Both the position numbers and the translations under genes were made by a program. The notes under the pieces are model-generated. The model was not told the origin of the DNA. It made no database searches and worked only from the letters and a program-made list of their open reading frames with translations. A stretch of 64,000 bases of DNA, taken from NCBI RefSeq assembly GCF_000002875.2, contig NC_009389.2, forward strand, positions 348,001-412,000, read 5' to 3'. Shown piece by piece: positions 10,438 to 20,915 of this stretch. This stretch comes from Leishmania infantum JPCM5 (lineage: Eukaryota > Euglenozoa > Kinetoplastea > Trypanosomatida > Trypanosomatidae). The stretch's first letter is position 1. Each line of letters begins with the position of its first letter.

Positions 10438-10457
10438 GTGTGTGTGTGTGTGTGTGT
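10438..10457. repeat. (GT)10 microsatellite
   Basis: A perfect GT tract 24 bp upstream of the ATG of the twin-CX9C gene. On the transcript it is a CA tract in the 5' untranslated region. Confidence 0.9.
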
Positions 10458-10966
10458 AATACGGCTGCGGGGGCTGCTTCTACGACTGCTCTTTCGACGG
10501 CGCAGGAGAGAGGGCGATCAGGCGGCACAGACACGCTTGCACGTGGTCGTCTTTAATAGTTTCTCGTCGTCGCCGGATCACTGCATGCATGCACGCGCAC
10601 TGTCACCGCCAGCCGACAGAAAGAAGAGTTGCCCGTGGCCGAAGGATGGCTGGGCCGACTTGGGTGGGTGGGCAAGGGTGCAGAGGACCGCGTCTCTGGT
10701 GACACTGCGCGCCAACCGCCGCCGTTGTGGGGTGTCGCTGTCTGTCTTGTTTTCGGTTTCGCGCGGAATACGCACAGCTACGCGAAGGAGAAGTCGAGAA
10801 TCACCACACAAAGCAGAGGAGGACGGACGAGGAAGAAGCGGAGGTGGGCATGCGACACACCGGCTCGGCGGTCCACCGTGAGGGTGCTTGATGAGATTCC
10901 GTCGACACCTCTCCCCGTCGCGCGTCGGTGTGTAGATGTGTGGAGCGGGGTGCGGATACTTGCACA

Positions 10967-10970
<4 letters not shown>

Positions 10971-11000
<30 letters not shown>
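10971..11000. repeat. (CA)15 microsatellite
   Basis: A perfect 30-bp CA tract about 150 bp from the 357-bp repeat copy. Confidence 0.95.
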
Positions 11001-11002
<2 letters not shown>

Positions 11003-11151
11003 AGATGCCCGTTGGTGCCGGCAGTATCCGGCGAGCAAGATATCATACAGAAGGACATATCGGTGCTGCACGGTACGAGAGCATTCACCGCACTACCTCA
11101 GGCCCACGCCCCCCCTCGTTCCACATCTTCTTCTGTGGAACTCGTGCATCC

Positions 11152-11508
11152 GGATGACAGGTGGGGGAGGGGGTGCGCACACCTCAGCGCGTGGTGCCTC
11201 AGCGGCCAGTGCACGCCCACTCTCCGGCTGGAAGCCGAGCAGAGCCCCCCTCCCCCTCCACCCCCTCCTATCCCCTCGCCGGCGCCGGGCCACTTCGCGT
11301 GGTGGCAGGGCCAGGGTGCCTAGGGCGTGAGAGGGGGAGGTCAGAGCGACCGGCGGCCGTGCACACGCTTGTACGATCCATATGGGCGGGCGACGTGCCA
11401 GCGTGGCTGGAGCGTGTCTCCCCGACCTGGGCCCCCCTCACACCGCCTACGGCTGCTTGGCACCACGCGGAGAGGGGGGAGCGGGAGGGGGCCTGTGACA
11501 GGGCCGTG
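11152..11508 (+). repeat. 357-bp interspersed repeat, copy 1 (possible SIDER-type retroposon)
   Basis: This copy begins near GGATGACAGGTGGGGG and ends near CAGGGCCGTG. The same 357-bp sequence, with only scattered substitutions and no length change that I can see, recurs in reverse orientation at 39441-39797 and 42560-42916. Its position between genes, multicopy nature and size are compatible with a Leishmania short interspersed degenerate retroposon, but I cannot verify the diagnostic 79-bp signature. Relative to the minus-strand transcript this copy lies opposite to the other two. Confidence 0.75.
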
Positions 11509-12363
11509 AGAGGGCGGTGTGGACTGGAACGCATCTCGCATGGCAGAGAGATGGACCGAGTTTAACGAAAATGAAACGAATATGCAACTCGCGCATTAAC
11601 ACGCGCACACGCACGGACACACAAGAGACCCCTCAGCAGCGGTCGGGGGGTTCGGGTTGGGAGGTTGGATGGAGTGTGCGTGTGTGTGATGGCCCTCGTG
11701 GAGGGAGGCAGGAGGCGTTCGTAGTGCACTTCCGTTACGAGAACAAAGGAGGACGTGGTGCTGGGAGGCCACGCCAAAGGGCCGCCGCCGTCGTCTCCCG
11801 CGTGTGTGTCTGCGTGTTCGGGACGAGGTGGTAAGACAAACACCGCTACGCCCCCACACGCACACGCACAGCATCACACCACCACACACCACCACCGACC
11901 CTCCGCATATTCACCGACCCATCGCATCTCACGCGTGTCGCTCACTGTACACAGTCTCACCTGTCCGCTTCGAAAATGCAAAGGCCCGCAGCCCCGCACT
12001 CCCCTCAGCCCCTCACGACGAAAAATACCCAGAAACAAACTGAGCCAAAGGAAAGGAATGTGACTAAAGCCAACGAGCACACCATCCCGCGCCCACGTGC
12101 ATGCGCATCGGCGTGCGCCTGTGTCGGCGACAATGTCATCACCGCCTGCAAATCAGATCAACCGCCAGTCGCCTGCTCCGATCAACCTCCGCGTAAACAC
12201 CCCCCCCCCCCGCTGCCGCCGCCGCCATTATCAAAACACAAGCCGCACCGGTAAGAAGAAGGCCACATACATGCAGACAAGAAATCAACACTCCTCGCAC
12301 ACGGGCACACACACACACACGCACGCAGAGGCGCCCCACCAGTCGGTGAAACCAATGACCCCG

Positions 12364-13845
12364 CTACGTCGCGAACCAAGAACGGTAGCGCCCCTTGAGC
12401 TCCTGCAGCTGGGCGTCGTTGAGGTGGAGCGGCCTTTCATCCTTGGAAAAGTCGGCGATGGCCTTCTTCTGCTCCTCCGTGAGCTCCTTCGGCAGCATGA
12501 CGGCAAAGTGGATGTAGAAGTCGCCCGTCTTGTTGTGATTCGGCCGGTGCACGCCGCGGCCGCGCAGCACGAGCTTGTCGCCCTGCTGCGTGCCGACAGG
12601 AACCCGAGTCTCGACCTCGCCTGTGAGGGTCGGCACCCGCGCCGTGCCACCGAGCACCGCGGTGGAGAGCGTGATGGGGGTGATAACGTGGATGTCGCTG
12701 CCCTCTCGGTGGAAGACAGGGTCGTCCTCGACGGAGATTTCAATGTAGAGGTTTCCAGGCGGGCCGTTGCGCACACCAGCCTCGCCCTTGCCTGTCACCT
12801 TCAACCGCTCCTTGTTGTCCACACCTTTCGGCACCGGTAGCGTCTGCACGCTGCGGTCCTTTACGATGCCCTTACCGCTACACTGCGTGCACGTCGTTCG
12901 ACCAAGCTCCCCTGTGCCACCGCAGTGGGTGCAGTCCTGCTGCATGTGGAAGAAGCCGGTGGACATCACCTTCTTGCCGCGACCGCCGCAGTGCGGGCAT
13001 TTCGTGCGCGACCCGGTGTCCTGGCAGCCGCTGCCGGTGCACGCCCCGCACCGGCGCATCGTGTTGTAGCTGATTTCCTTCTGGCACCCGTTGACGGCGT
13101 CGAGGAAGCTGAGCACGAGCTTGTAATGGATGTCCGCGCCAGGCTCCGGTCCTTGCGGCTTGCGGGTCTTGTCCTTGCCGCTGTTGCTCATCTTCTGGAA
13201 GATCTCCTCGAAGTCGTTGAAGGAGAAGCCGCCCTGGCCGCCGCCGGGCTGGTTAGCACCGCCCATGTTCGCGAACGGGTTACCACCCGCCGCGAACGGA
13301 TTGCCGCCGGCGCCGAAGGGGTTAAAGCCGCCGCCCGTCCCGCCGGGCCCACCGAAGCCGCCGGCGGCGCTGGCGTTGCCAGTCATGTCGTACAAGCTGC
13401 GTTTCTGCGGATCGGAGAGGGTCTCGTAGGCCTGCTTCGCCTCCGCAAAGTCCTCAGCGGCGGTGGGGCTTGGGTTCACATCGGGGTGCAGCGCCTTGGC
13501 GCGCTTCTTGTAGGCGGACTTGATCTGCTCCGGTGTTGCGTTTCGCGCCACGCCTAGCACCGAGTATAGGTCCTTCTTCGAGCCTCCGCCGGACTGCCAG
13601 CGACGGTGCTGCAGCAGCGCCGTCGAGCCGCCCGTCGCCGAGTGCGCGGCGCCTCCGGCCGAAACGGCGGCAGACGACAGCAGCGTCTCGCCAAGCGAGC
13701 CAGCGGTTGCCATCATTACGGACGCCGCCGCCAGCCGCCGCATAGCCGTAGTGCGCGGCAGCAGGTGCACGGGACCATAGGCGCGGTAGAGGCGCGCCGC
13801 TGCGGGAGGGCGAGAGGCGGCCAGCCGGCAAGGGGAGGCCTTCAT
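12364..13845 (-). CDS. Mitochondrial type I DnaJ (Hsp40) co-chaperone
   Basis: A 493-residue protein with complete DnaJ architecture. It has a basic N-terminal presequence of about 85 residues (Arg/Ala/Ser-rich, no acidic residue in the first 50) and a J domain at 91-155 with the HPD motif at 120-122. A Gly/Phe-rich linker at 161-208 has repeated NPF units. Four CxxCxGxG zinc motifs lie at 266-326 (CGACTGSG, CPHCGGRG, CTHCGGTG, CTQCSGKG), followed by the C-terminal substrate-binding domains. It should stimulate mitochondrial Hsp70 and help fold or import proteins in the matrix. The presequence marks it as the mitochondrial rather than the cytosolic DnaJ. The start is the ATG at 13845. Confidence 0.93.
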   Translation of the reverse strand: MKASPCRLAASRPPAAARLYRAYGPVHLLPRTTAMRRLAAASVMMATAGSLGETLLSSAAVSAGGAAHSATGGSTALLQHRRWQSGGGSKKDLYSVLGVARNATPEQIKSAYKKRAKALHPDVNPSPTAAEDFAEAKQAYETLSDPQKRSLYDMTGNASAAGGFGGPGGTGGGFNPFGAGGNPFAAGGNPFANMGGANQPGGGQGGFSFNDFEEIFQKMSNSGKDKTRKPQGPEPGADIHYKLVLSFLDAVNGCQKEISYNTMRRCGACTGSGCQDTGSRTKCPHCGGRGKKVMSTGFFHMQQDCTHCGGTGELGRTTCTQCSGKGIVKDRSVQTLPVPKGVDNKERLKVTGKGEAGVRNGPPGNLYIEISVEDDPVFHREGSDIHVITPITLSTAVLGGTARVPTLTGEVETRVPVGTQQGDKLVLRGRGVHRPNHNKTGDFYIHFAVMLPKELTEEQKKAIADFSKDERPLHLNDAQLQELKGRYRSWFAT

Positions 13846-15328
13846 GTGCAAAGAGAGGAGCTCTATGGAAACCGCACGTGCCTACCGAAAGCAGCGGGGC
13901 GGCAACACACGAGCAAGACCCGACAGCGCGCAGGCACGCGATGCCGTGTGGACGCGCGCGGAGAGTGGACGAGGGAGAGGGTGGTAGAAGAGATGAAGGC
14001 GCAGCGAATGAGGGAAGGAGGGCCGCAGCCACAGCGCCGGCGATAGCGAGGGGAGGGGTGGGGCCTAACACGGGGCAGTGGTGTGCCGAGCCGAGGGAGA
14101 GAGTGCGACGCGCGGTGAAGGGCGAGACGTTTTCGCAAAGGAAGACGCAGAGAGAGAGAGAGAAAACTCGGACGGCCGTGTCTCTCCGTGGACGCGCTGT
14201 ACGCATGCGCGTGGCAATGTTCTGGGAGAGGAGGGGGAAGGGAGGGGCGCGGCGGCGGAGAAAGGCGTCTTGTGCCTTGGCGCGCCAGTTCGAAGAGCGA
14301 GAAGCTGAGTAGCACTCACGGGCTACACGCACGCACGCAGAGCTTCTGTTAGCGACTACGAAGTACCGAAATCCACACAGACACACAGACACCAACGCGT
14401 CGAGTCCTGGTAGCGTATCCCTCGTCGACGCCTCGCTTCCGCTGTTGGTGCGTGCCTGCTTTGTTTTTTTTTTGTTCTCGCCGCTGAGGCGCATATCGAG
14501 AAGAGGAGCGCGTGCGGTGTGCGGTGGGTTGCGCGGGACAACGAAGGGAGGAACAGGCGAGGTGCAGTCAGCAAGTGGGGAGAGAGCGGATAAGGGCACG
14601 AGGTGGTTCAGAAGACGTGGACGCACGTGCACAGAATACACGTACGCACGCACGCGCATGCCCTCCACAAACACCGACACGTGTGTGTGTGTCCATCGTG
14701 TGCGGCCACATGCCGACGTGAAGTAAAGGGGTGACGAGGGCGTGGGAAGGAGGATACGCCGAAAGCCGAGCAGCAGCAGCAGGCAAAGGGGGCTTCTCCC
14801 CACACGCACCAATGCCGCCTTTCCCCTCTCTGTTTGCTGTCGCTGCTGCCGCGGGGTGTTGCGAATGTGCCCTTGGGTTGATGCCTGTTATTTGGTGTCG
14901 TAGGGGCGTTGCTCGGGTCCGGAGAATCTGCGGCGGTCTACCTTTAGCGGCGGCGGACGATGGAGGGGGGTGGCAGAGGCTCCACCCGTCCTCTCCATCG
15001 CGGTCGTGCGTTTCGATCATCACCCGCGGTTTCGAATCCCTGGAAACACACGCATACAAACAAAGAAAAGATAAATCATCATACCATAAGGGAAGTCCGC
15101 GCCGTGCGGCGAACCCACAGACACGCATCCGGCTGACGGAGAGAGAGGGGGGGGGAACTCGATGGGTACGGCGAGGCGTACGCAGACACACGCCTGCGCG
15201 CACACGCCGGCGAAGCCATCCAGTCACGCACCTCTGGTGGCCTCTCCCTCCCTATGTCACGAGGACGCCGCCGTAGCACACACACGCACGCACCCGTTTC
15301 CCCACGCGTTTCACGCTGCTGCGAGAGC
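13846..15328. other. Intergenic region
   Basis: No supported gene. The plus strand is G/A-rich at 13960-14300, giving pyrimidine-rich transcript upstream of the DnaJ gene that suits its trans-splicing. A minus-strand frame continuing from inside the DnaJ gene to 14812 is a shadow with no domain. Confidence 0.55.
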
Positions 15329-15970
15329 TTACGCCATCACGTTGCGCATCGTGATCTTGCCCTTGGGGGCGATCAGCTTGCAGTGGGTACCGCGCTGCTC
15401 GAGCTTGCCGGCGTCGCGCAGAGCCTCGTACTCGGTGCGGAGGATGTTGGTGAAGCCCCAGTACTTGGACATGACGATGATCTGGCGGCCGGGGAACTTC
15501 ATCTTGGCGCGGCGCAGGGCCTCGAAGGCCTGCGGCACGTACGCCTCCTTGGTGCGCATGGACAGCAGGATCTGGCCAATGCGGACGCGAGCGCACACGC
15601 CGTTCGGCTTACCGAAGGCACCACGCATGCCGGTCTGCAGACGATCGGCGCCGGCGCACGAGAGCATCTTGTTGATGCGCAGCACATGGAAGGGGTGGGC
15701 GCGGGTGCGCATGTGAAACACGTCCTTGTTGGCACGCTTCACCATGTACTTGTTGGCCTGAATGCGGGCAGCCTCCAGCGCCTCGGACGCGATCTGCTCC
15801 AGCTCGCGGGACACGACGTGGATGCACACCGGGAACTCATCGACGGTGGCGCGACGTCGGCCAATGTCGAAGTTGCGGATCTTCGGATCCGGCACACCAC
15901 GGCAGAAGCGCGACTTCGGGTACGGCTTGTTCTTGCAGAACCGGTAGCAGCGGGACGGACGGCGGGCCAT
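15329..15970 (-). CDS. RPL10: 60S ribosomal protein L10 (uL16)
   Basis: A 213-residue protein beginning [20 protein letters not shown], the canonical eukaryotic L10 N-terminus, and of normal family length. It shows the conserved [14 protein letters not shown] segment and the internal loop around residues 102-118 ([19 protein letters not shown]), which reaches toward the peptidyl-transferase centre and P site. L10 is one of the last proteins to join the large subunit and licenses it for translation. The start ATG at 15970 is set by the family N-terminus; the frame continues upstream without support. A possible splice acceptor lies 69 nt upstream. Only one copy is in this window. Confidence 0.97.
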
Positions 15971-16866
15971 GCTGGCGACTGGTTGCGAGATGGGGCCCTT
16001 GGCGAAGGTGCTGTTCGAGACAGGGACGAGCTTCCTTACTGTGAGTGGGGTGCGTGTGTGTGTGTGTGCGAGCGGTGGTGGTGTTGGTTGGGTGGTGAGA
16101 GAGGTGAGGGGGAGTCGAAGGATAGAGAACGCGAAGCAACCACAAGAAATGCGGCTGAGCGAGGCAATGTAGGCCCCACGCACAAGTATGTGCACAAGCC
16201 GCCATCGACCGTTGGGCCTCGGAGCATCGTGACGATGACCAGACAAGTCCTAGAAGGGTGTCGAGACGGCGCGGAGAAAGGGGGTTGTGTTGGGAAGGGA
16301 GGGGGACGGGCGCACGCAGACGGGCACGCCTTTGCCAACGGTCTGCTGGGCGGTTTGGCTCTCCAGTGCTACGACACAACGCGCGGCAGTACAGCGTACG
16401 CCGTGTGCGCGCACACGAGCGAGTGCGCCGGAGCGGTCGCGCGTCGACTTGAAAGAGGCGCCGATCTGATTCGCGTGTACGGATCCACGGTTGAACACAT
16501 GAGGGCCGCCGTGGGCAAGGCAGAGGGATGGGGGTGGGGTGGTTGGTGGCGCCACGGAGGCAACGCATGCCACCTGCGAGTAAAGAAAGGCGAAGGGATG
16601 GCGAAGGGTATCAAGCAAAAAAACACACACACATGAAAACGAAAAAAAAAAAACACACAACGCGGCGCGGTGCGGGAGGAGTGCCGACGTTGGCAGCGCC
16701 GAGCGCACGAACCCCCCTCCCCACGTTGCACACGGCGCCATCAAGGCAATATAGGGGGAGAGAATGGCAGAGGCTCGCGCACGTGGCGATGAGTTCATTG
16801 CTTCTTCGTCTCGCATGTGTCGCCGGTGCTCCCAGCGCCAGCTCAGCTCTCTTCCTCTCCATACAC
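15971..16866. other. Intergenic region
   Basis: No gene is seen. A GT-rich/purine segment at 16040-16110 could be the pyrimidine/CA-rich tract for L10 splicing. An A-run lies at 16645-16656. Confidence 0.6.
16039..16040 (-). promoter_or_regulatory. Candidate spliced-leader acceptor AG for L10
   Basis: On the transcript strand an AG follows a C/T- and CA-rich stretch (about 16041-16115), 69 nt before the L10 start codon. The position fits trans-splicing, but other AG dinucleotides nearby are possible. This is inference from sequence layout only. Confidence 0.3.
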
Positions 16867-17496
16867 CTATGCCTTCAAAGGTTTCTCGCCCATCTCGAGG
16901 AATACCTTTTTCGTGTCGGCGTAGACGGTGTCGCGGTCGCGGTTCGCGTCAATGACGTGGCAGCGGCCATTCGCCTTATAGGCCTCCACGACCGGCATGC
17001 ACTCCTGCACGTTGACGCGGAAGCGGTGCCGAATCGTCTCTGCAGCGTCGTCGTCGCGCTTCTCGCCGCTGTTGGCGCCGCGAGAGAGCAGGCGTTCCTC
17101 CATGGTGGCCTCGCTGCAGTCGTAGTAGAGGATGCCGGTGGGCTTGGCGATGCCCTCCTCAAACATGCGCGCCTGGTCCTCCTTGCGCGGGAAGCCGTCA
17201 ATCACGTAGCCGACGGAGTTCGGGTGATCGGCGATGGCCTGCCGAAGGAGCTCTACCGTGATCTCGCTCGGCACAATGTTTCCAGAGCGGATGATATCGC
17301 CGATCTTGGCCAGATTGCCTGTGCCAGAGCGCGCCGCCTCGCGCAGCAGCTCGCCGGCGCTGAAATGGGTGTAGCCAAAGTCCTCCACAAGCCGCGCACA
17401 GTTCGTGCCCTTGCCAGAGCCGGGCCCGCCAAGGATGAAGAACACCTTCAGGGGTGTCATGCCTTGCGGCTGCTGCTGCTGAGTCTCGCCCGACAT
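16867..17496 (-). CDS. Adenylate/UMP-CMP-type nucleoside monophosphate kinase
   Basis: A 209-residue short-form NMP kinase. The P-loop is GGPGSGKG at 23-30, the NMP-binding segment runs from SAGELLR (46-52) to GNIVPSEIT, the DGFPR motif is at 100-104, and a short LID lies around 139-150 (RGANSGEKRDDD). It transfers phosphate from ATP to AMP, UMP or CMP. Short LID, GxIVPxEIT and SRGxxSGxxRDD are closer to eukaryotic UMP-CMP kinase than to long adenylate kinase, so the substrate is uncertain. There is no targeting signal, and the N-terminus has a Gln run. The start ATG at 17496 is the first ATG of the frame. Confidence 0.9.
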   Translation of the reverse strand: MSGETQQQQPQGMTPLKVFFILGGPGSGKGTNCARLVEDFGYTHFSAGELLREAARSGTGNLAKIGDIIRSGNIVPSEITVELLRQAIADHPNSVGYVIDGFPRKEDQARMFEEGIAKPTGILYYDCSEATMEERLLSRGANSGEKRDDDAAETIRHRFRVNVQECMPVVEAYKANGRCHVIDANRDRDTVYADTKKVFLEMGEKPLKA

Positions 17497-18390
17497 CGAT
17501 GCTTGCAACAGAAAGGAAATAGTGAGGTGAGGCGGCCGTGTGGGGATATCCGGAGGGGAATGACAGTGCTGCAGAGAGATGATGATGATGGGGAGCAGGT
17601 TTTTGGGAATGATTCACAGGGAAGCGCAGCCGCCAAGGCGACAGGAGGAAGGGGCCATCGGCAGTACCACACGAATGAACGCAGATGCTGTGCAAGGACC
17701 CTCACAGCTGGCGGTTTGGGTTCGGCCCCTTCCCCTCTCGTGCACCGTTACACCAGGATCAGGGTGTCTCGCTCCACTTCTGCCAGCGTGAGCACACTCC
17801 AAGCGACCGGAAGGGACGGCGGGACACCGGCGCTCATGCCATGAACATCGCTTCGCTCTCTTTCTCTCGTCCCAGCGCACAAGTGCACGTGTGCTCTATG
17901 GCGACGGCAGGCCTGACAACACGCGACACAGACCACACACACACAGCAAGATGGCTGCCCCCCCCCCCCCCCCGCGCTCCTACACGGCAGAGCGTTCCTT
18001 TGCGATGAGTGGCGGCAGCGGCGGCGTCGAAGCGGATGGTGAGGTGAGGAGGTACCCCAAACCGAAAAAGAGAGGAGCCGCACAGCCGCGGCTCACATGT
18101 GCAGTGGCAGACAGACACAGATGCATCAGGGGAGAGGAGGGGAGGAGGGAGGAAGGGGGTGGCATCACTGTCACCGCGCGCACCCCTCCCCTTTTTACCC
18201 CTTCCCATGCTCCCACTCCTTTCCCCCTCCCCTCTTCTTCCACAACTGCACCACTCATTTCACCATCGGCAGCAACGAACCAGCTGATTGGGCGTTACGA
18301 AGGACTCAGAGACGAGAGCGGCTCCATCACCCACTAATCCAGCCACACCGTTGCACACGCGTTGGTCTCCCTTACACCGGGCGGCCTCAT
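17497..18390. other. Intergenic region
   Basis: No gene is seen. It includes a run of 16 C at 17958-17973 and a C/T-rich stretch at 18180-18260 on the plus strand. Confidence 0.6.
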
Positions 18391-19965
18391 CTACGCCCGC
18401 CGGTTGCTCACGCAGCCAGGACGTTCACCAGGTTGCCGGTACCGCGGGTCAATGCCGAGGTCAATGATGGCTTCCTGCGCCGTGGAGCCCACGGCACGCT
18501 GGATGGCAGCTTGGCGGTCCCACTCGCGGCCTTTGGGCCACCGCCGCTGCGCCTCGGCTACTCGCAGCGCCTCTGAGTCGCCGAGGAGTTCATCCGAGAA
18601 GGGGCGCACTACCACTGCCATCGCCTCGTCGACCTCAGCTACGCCGTCATCCACGTACGCCGCCTCCGGTGCAGAGGAGATGCGAATCGGCGAGCTGACG
18701 TGCCCGCTGTCCAGCACTGACCACCCACCCACCTCCGCCACGTGCTGGTGGGCAACCGCTAGCGGAGCCACGTTCAGGATGATCCGCTCCCACATGCGAT
18801 TCTCCGTCGCCTGCAGCCGTGCCGCCCGCTCCTCGATGCTGTTCTGGAAGGCGTCTGTCACCATGACGTTGTAGTTGTGCAGCGACGGGTCGAAGCTGCC
18901 TGCGTCTCGAGTATCAGTCAAGGCGCCCACGACGCCGTCGGGGACCACCTCCTGACCCCCGCTGGCCATGCAGCTGCGCAGCGCCTCTACGAAGTCCTCA
19001 CGAGATGCGTGCCGAACTTGACGTGCACGGAGGCGGTACTCCCGCGCCGCTGGTGGGCTGCGATACCGATCAGCCACGCGGATGGTTGGCACCGGGCTCC
19101 GCCACCACTGTGCAGAATGAGCGGCGTAAGAGGGGCGCAGGGAGTAGTGTGGCTTTGTTCGATGATGATATCCGGTGTGGGCAGCAGCTGCCGTTGCCGC
19201 TGGGGCTGAGGGTGGTGGGGCTGACGGTGCTGGGACTGGGGGTACTGGGGCGGTAATGGACGACGAGCTGGGCGGTTGCGCCCCGCTGCCACGTCCACAG
19301 TGCTCTGTAGGGCGACTTGCTAGCAAGCGGCGCGCCACCCCTACCGTTGTACTGATGGGTCTCTGTGGTACGCTACAGCGAGTGAAAAGCGGGCTCGCAT
19401 GCGAGCGTCCCTGGTGCAATGCAGCGCTCGGAGCGCTGATGCCGCGCTCCCCACTCCTCGCCTTCGCAGCTGTGTGGAGTGGCGGTGTAGGTGCCACGAG
19501 ACCTGCGGGCGACGCTCCTGCATCCCCGTCACCGTTGACTGCCGACAAAATCGGCGTCGCGTGCGAGGTCTGTCCTGGACAACGCCCAGTGCACCTCTTT
19601 GGCTGCCGCTGCTGCTGTGGGAGCGAGGGACACTGCGGCTTCTGCGGCGCAACAGCGGCTGATTTTCGAGGGGAGCCAGCAGCGCTGCTTGTCGTTGCCT
19701 GTGCGGCACCCTGGTCGTCCCCCGGCGCCGCGACCGCGGGCGTTGCAGTTGCCGCACGCGGGGCAAGACAGTAGCGTCGCAACGTGCGCTTGACCCGCTG
19801 ATGCCTCGGTGCCGTCGCGGCGTTTGAAGCTGCCGACGTCGGTGACCGTGCACCCATGCAAGACCGTGCAGCGCTTCTCGATCCGGGGTAGGCGTGGATG
19901 CGGGGACGGAAGTCGTAGGGTATCTCCCACGAGGCCCGATAGTCGCGTGACGCCACCACAGGCAT
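18391..19965 (-). CDS. Hypothetical protein
   Basis: A 524-residue protein starting MPVVASRDYRASWEIPYDFR. The first 300 residues are Ala/Pro/Ser/Arg-rich and poorly ordered. The last 190 or so (from about LRARQVRHASREDFVEAL) are more regular: predicted helices around AFQNSIEERAARLQATENRM and a WPKGREWDRQAAIQRAVG segment, which may be the conserved core. I recognise no domain, membrane segment or signal peptide. The start is the ATG at 19965, and the frame is open throughout while the other frames are broken, supporting the call. Confidence 0.7.
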   Translation of the reverse strand: MPVVASRDYRASWEIPYDFRPRIHAYPGSRSAARSCMGARSPTSAASNAATAPRHQRVKRTLRRYCLAPRAATATPAVAAPGDDQGAAQATTSSAAGSPRKSAAVAPQKPQCPSLPQQQRQPKRCTGRCPGQTSHATPILSAVNGDGDAGASPAGLVAPTPPLHTAAKARSGERGISAPSAALHQGRSHASPLFTRCSVPQRPISTTVGVARRLLASRPTEHCGRGSGAQPPSSSSITAPVPPVPAPSAPPPSAPAATAAAAHTGYHHRTKPHYSLRPSYAAHSAQWWRSPVPTIRVADRYRSPPAAREYRLRARQVRHASREDFVEALRSCMASGGQEVVPDGVVGALTDTRDAGSFDPSLHNYNVMVTDAFQNSIEERAARLQATENRMWERIILNVAPLAVAHQHVAEVGGWSVLDSGHVSSPIRISSAPEAAYVDDGVAEVDEAMAVVVRPFSDELLGDSEALRVAEAQRRWPKGREWDRQAAIQRAVGSTAQEAIIDLGIDPRYRQPGERPGCVSNRRA

Positions 19966-20915
19966 GACGGCAGAGCCTCACGTCACGTTGTCGAACGGTT
20001 AAGGTGTTCGTCTAATGCAAGCGGTAGCGTCTCGACTGTAGCCGTGTGTGCTGCCGATCGACGCGGCGCACGGCAGAGGGGGTGGGAGGGTGGGAGGGAG
20101 GGAGGGTGATGGGAGGGATGGATGGGGTCGACAGCCGGCGGTCGGGGAGGGGGGAAATGGTGATGGTGAGTTGAGGGGGCTCACACTCGATTGCACCTCC
20201 CATGGCGATGCATGGTACCGGGCCTGCTGCGTCTCCTCTGAAGGTCTCACCGTTCCTGCACGCGACGTGCAGCAGACCAGGGCCGCTGGCTCATGCACGT
20301 ACACGCCCTGCTTTTTGCCTGCACAAGCAGAGGCGGGAGGCACCGATGCGAACGACGGGCGGACCACGTCTCGGGCACGCGGCGAAAAAAAATATGCAAA
20401 ACGTCGACGGTGCGTTTCGTGATGCGGCAGAGCGGTGGCGGTGCAGCATGTGCAGGGGGGGGGCAGGGGGCGCACAGCGCCGTCTTGCGGCTGTGGCAAG
20501 AGATACATACGCGCGCACAGAACGCGCCACCGAAAGGTAAAGCGCCGCAGCACGAGCGATGCGCAGCCGACAAGGACGGAGGAGCGCGAGGAGGCGAGAG
20601 TGGGGGGGGGGCTCGAGAGCGAGGGAGGGTGGGGGTGCGATACGGGACTTAGAACGGACAAGACAAACCTCCACAGCTTCATGGGCGCTCCCCTCTCCTG
20701 TCTTGCTCACGCCCTCTTTCTGTGCGCCGCTCTCTCCACCGCGCACGCGCATACACGCGCACACACAGACACAAGCAGAACGCGAAGCGACGATCTAAAA
20801 GTAAAGAATAGCAACACCATCGTGAAGACGGGGATGCGACGCGGAATGTAGATGATAACGCAAAAGAACGGAAGGACGCGCACGTCGATGCGCCCTCACC
20901 GATGCAGGGTGAGGT
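19966..20915. other. Intergenic region
   Basis: No gene is seen. G-rich runs on the plus strand (20080-20180, 20455-20470, 20600-20635) are C-rich on the transcript. CA-rich sequence lies at 20750-20770. Confidence 0.6.

Larger units (their letters stand above)
10415..12363. other. Intergenic region with a 357-bp interspersed repeat
   Basis: No gene is seen. The region contains a GT tract at 10438-10457, a CA tract at 10971-11000, one copy of the 357-bp repeat family (11152-11508) and a C-rich run near 12200. It separates the twin-CX9C gene from the DnaJ gene. Confidence 0.6.

Noticed and set aside
10971..11000. Tandem repeats considered as a CRISPR array
   Set aside because: They are dinucleotide microsatellites without spacers, in a eukaryotic genome.
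13454..14812. Minus-strand open frame of 452 codons overlapping the DnaJ gene
   Set aside because: It overlaps the DnaJ presequence and J domain in another frame; the DnaJ frame is clearly the real one.
15254..16636. Plus-strand open frame of 460 codons antisense to L10
   Set aside because: It is a codon-bias shadow of L10 in GC-rich DNA, continuing into repeats.
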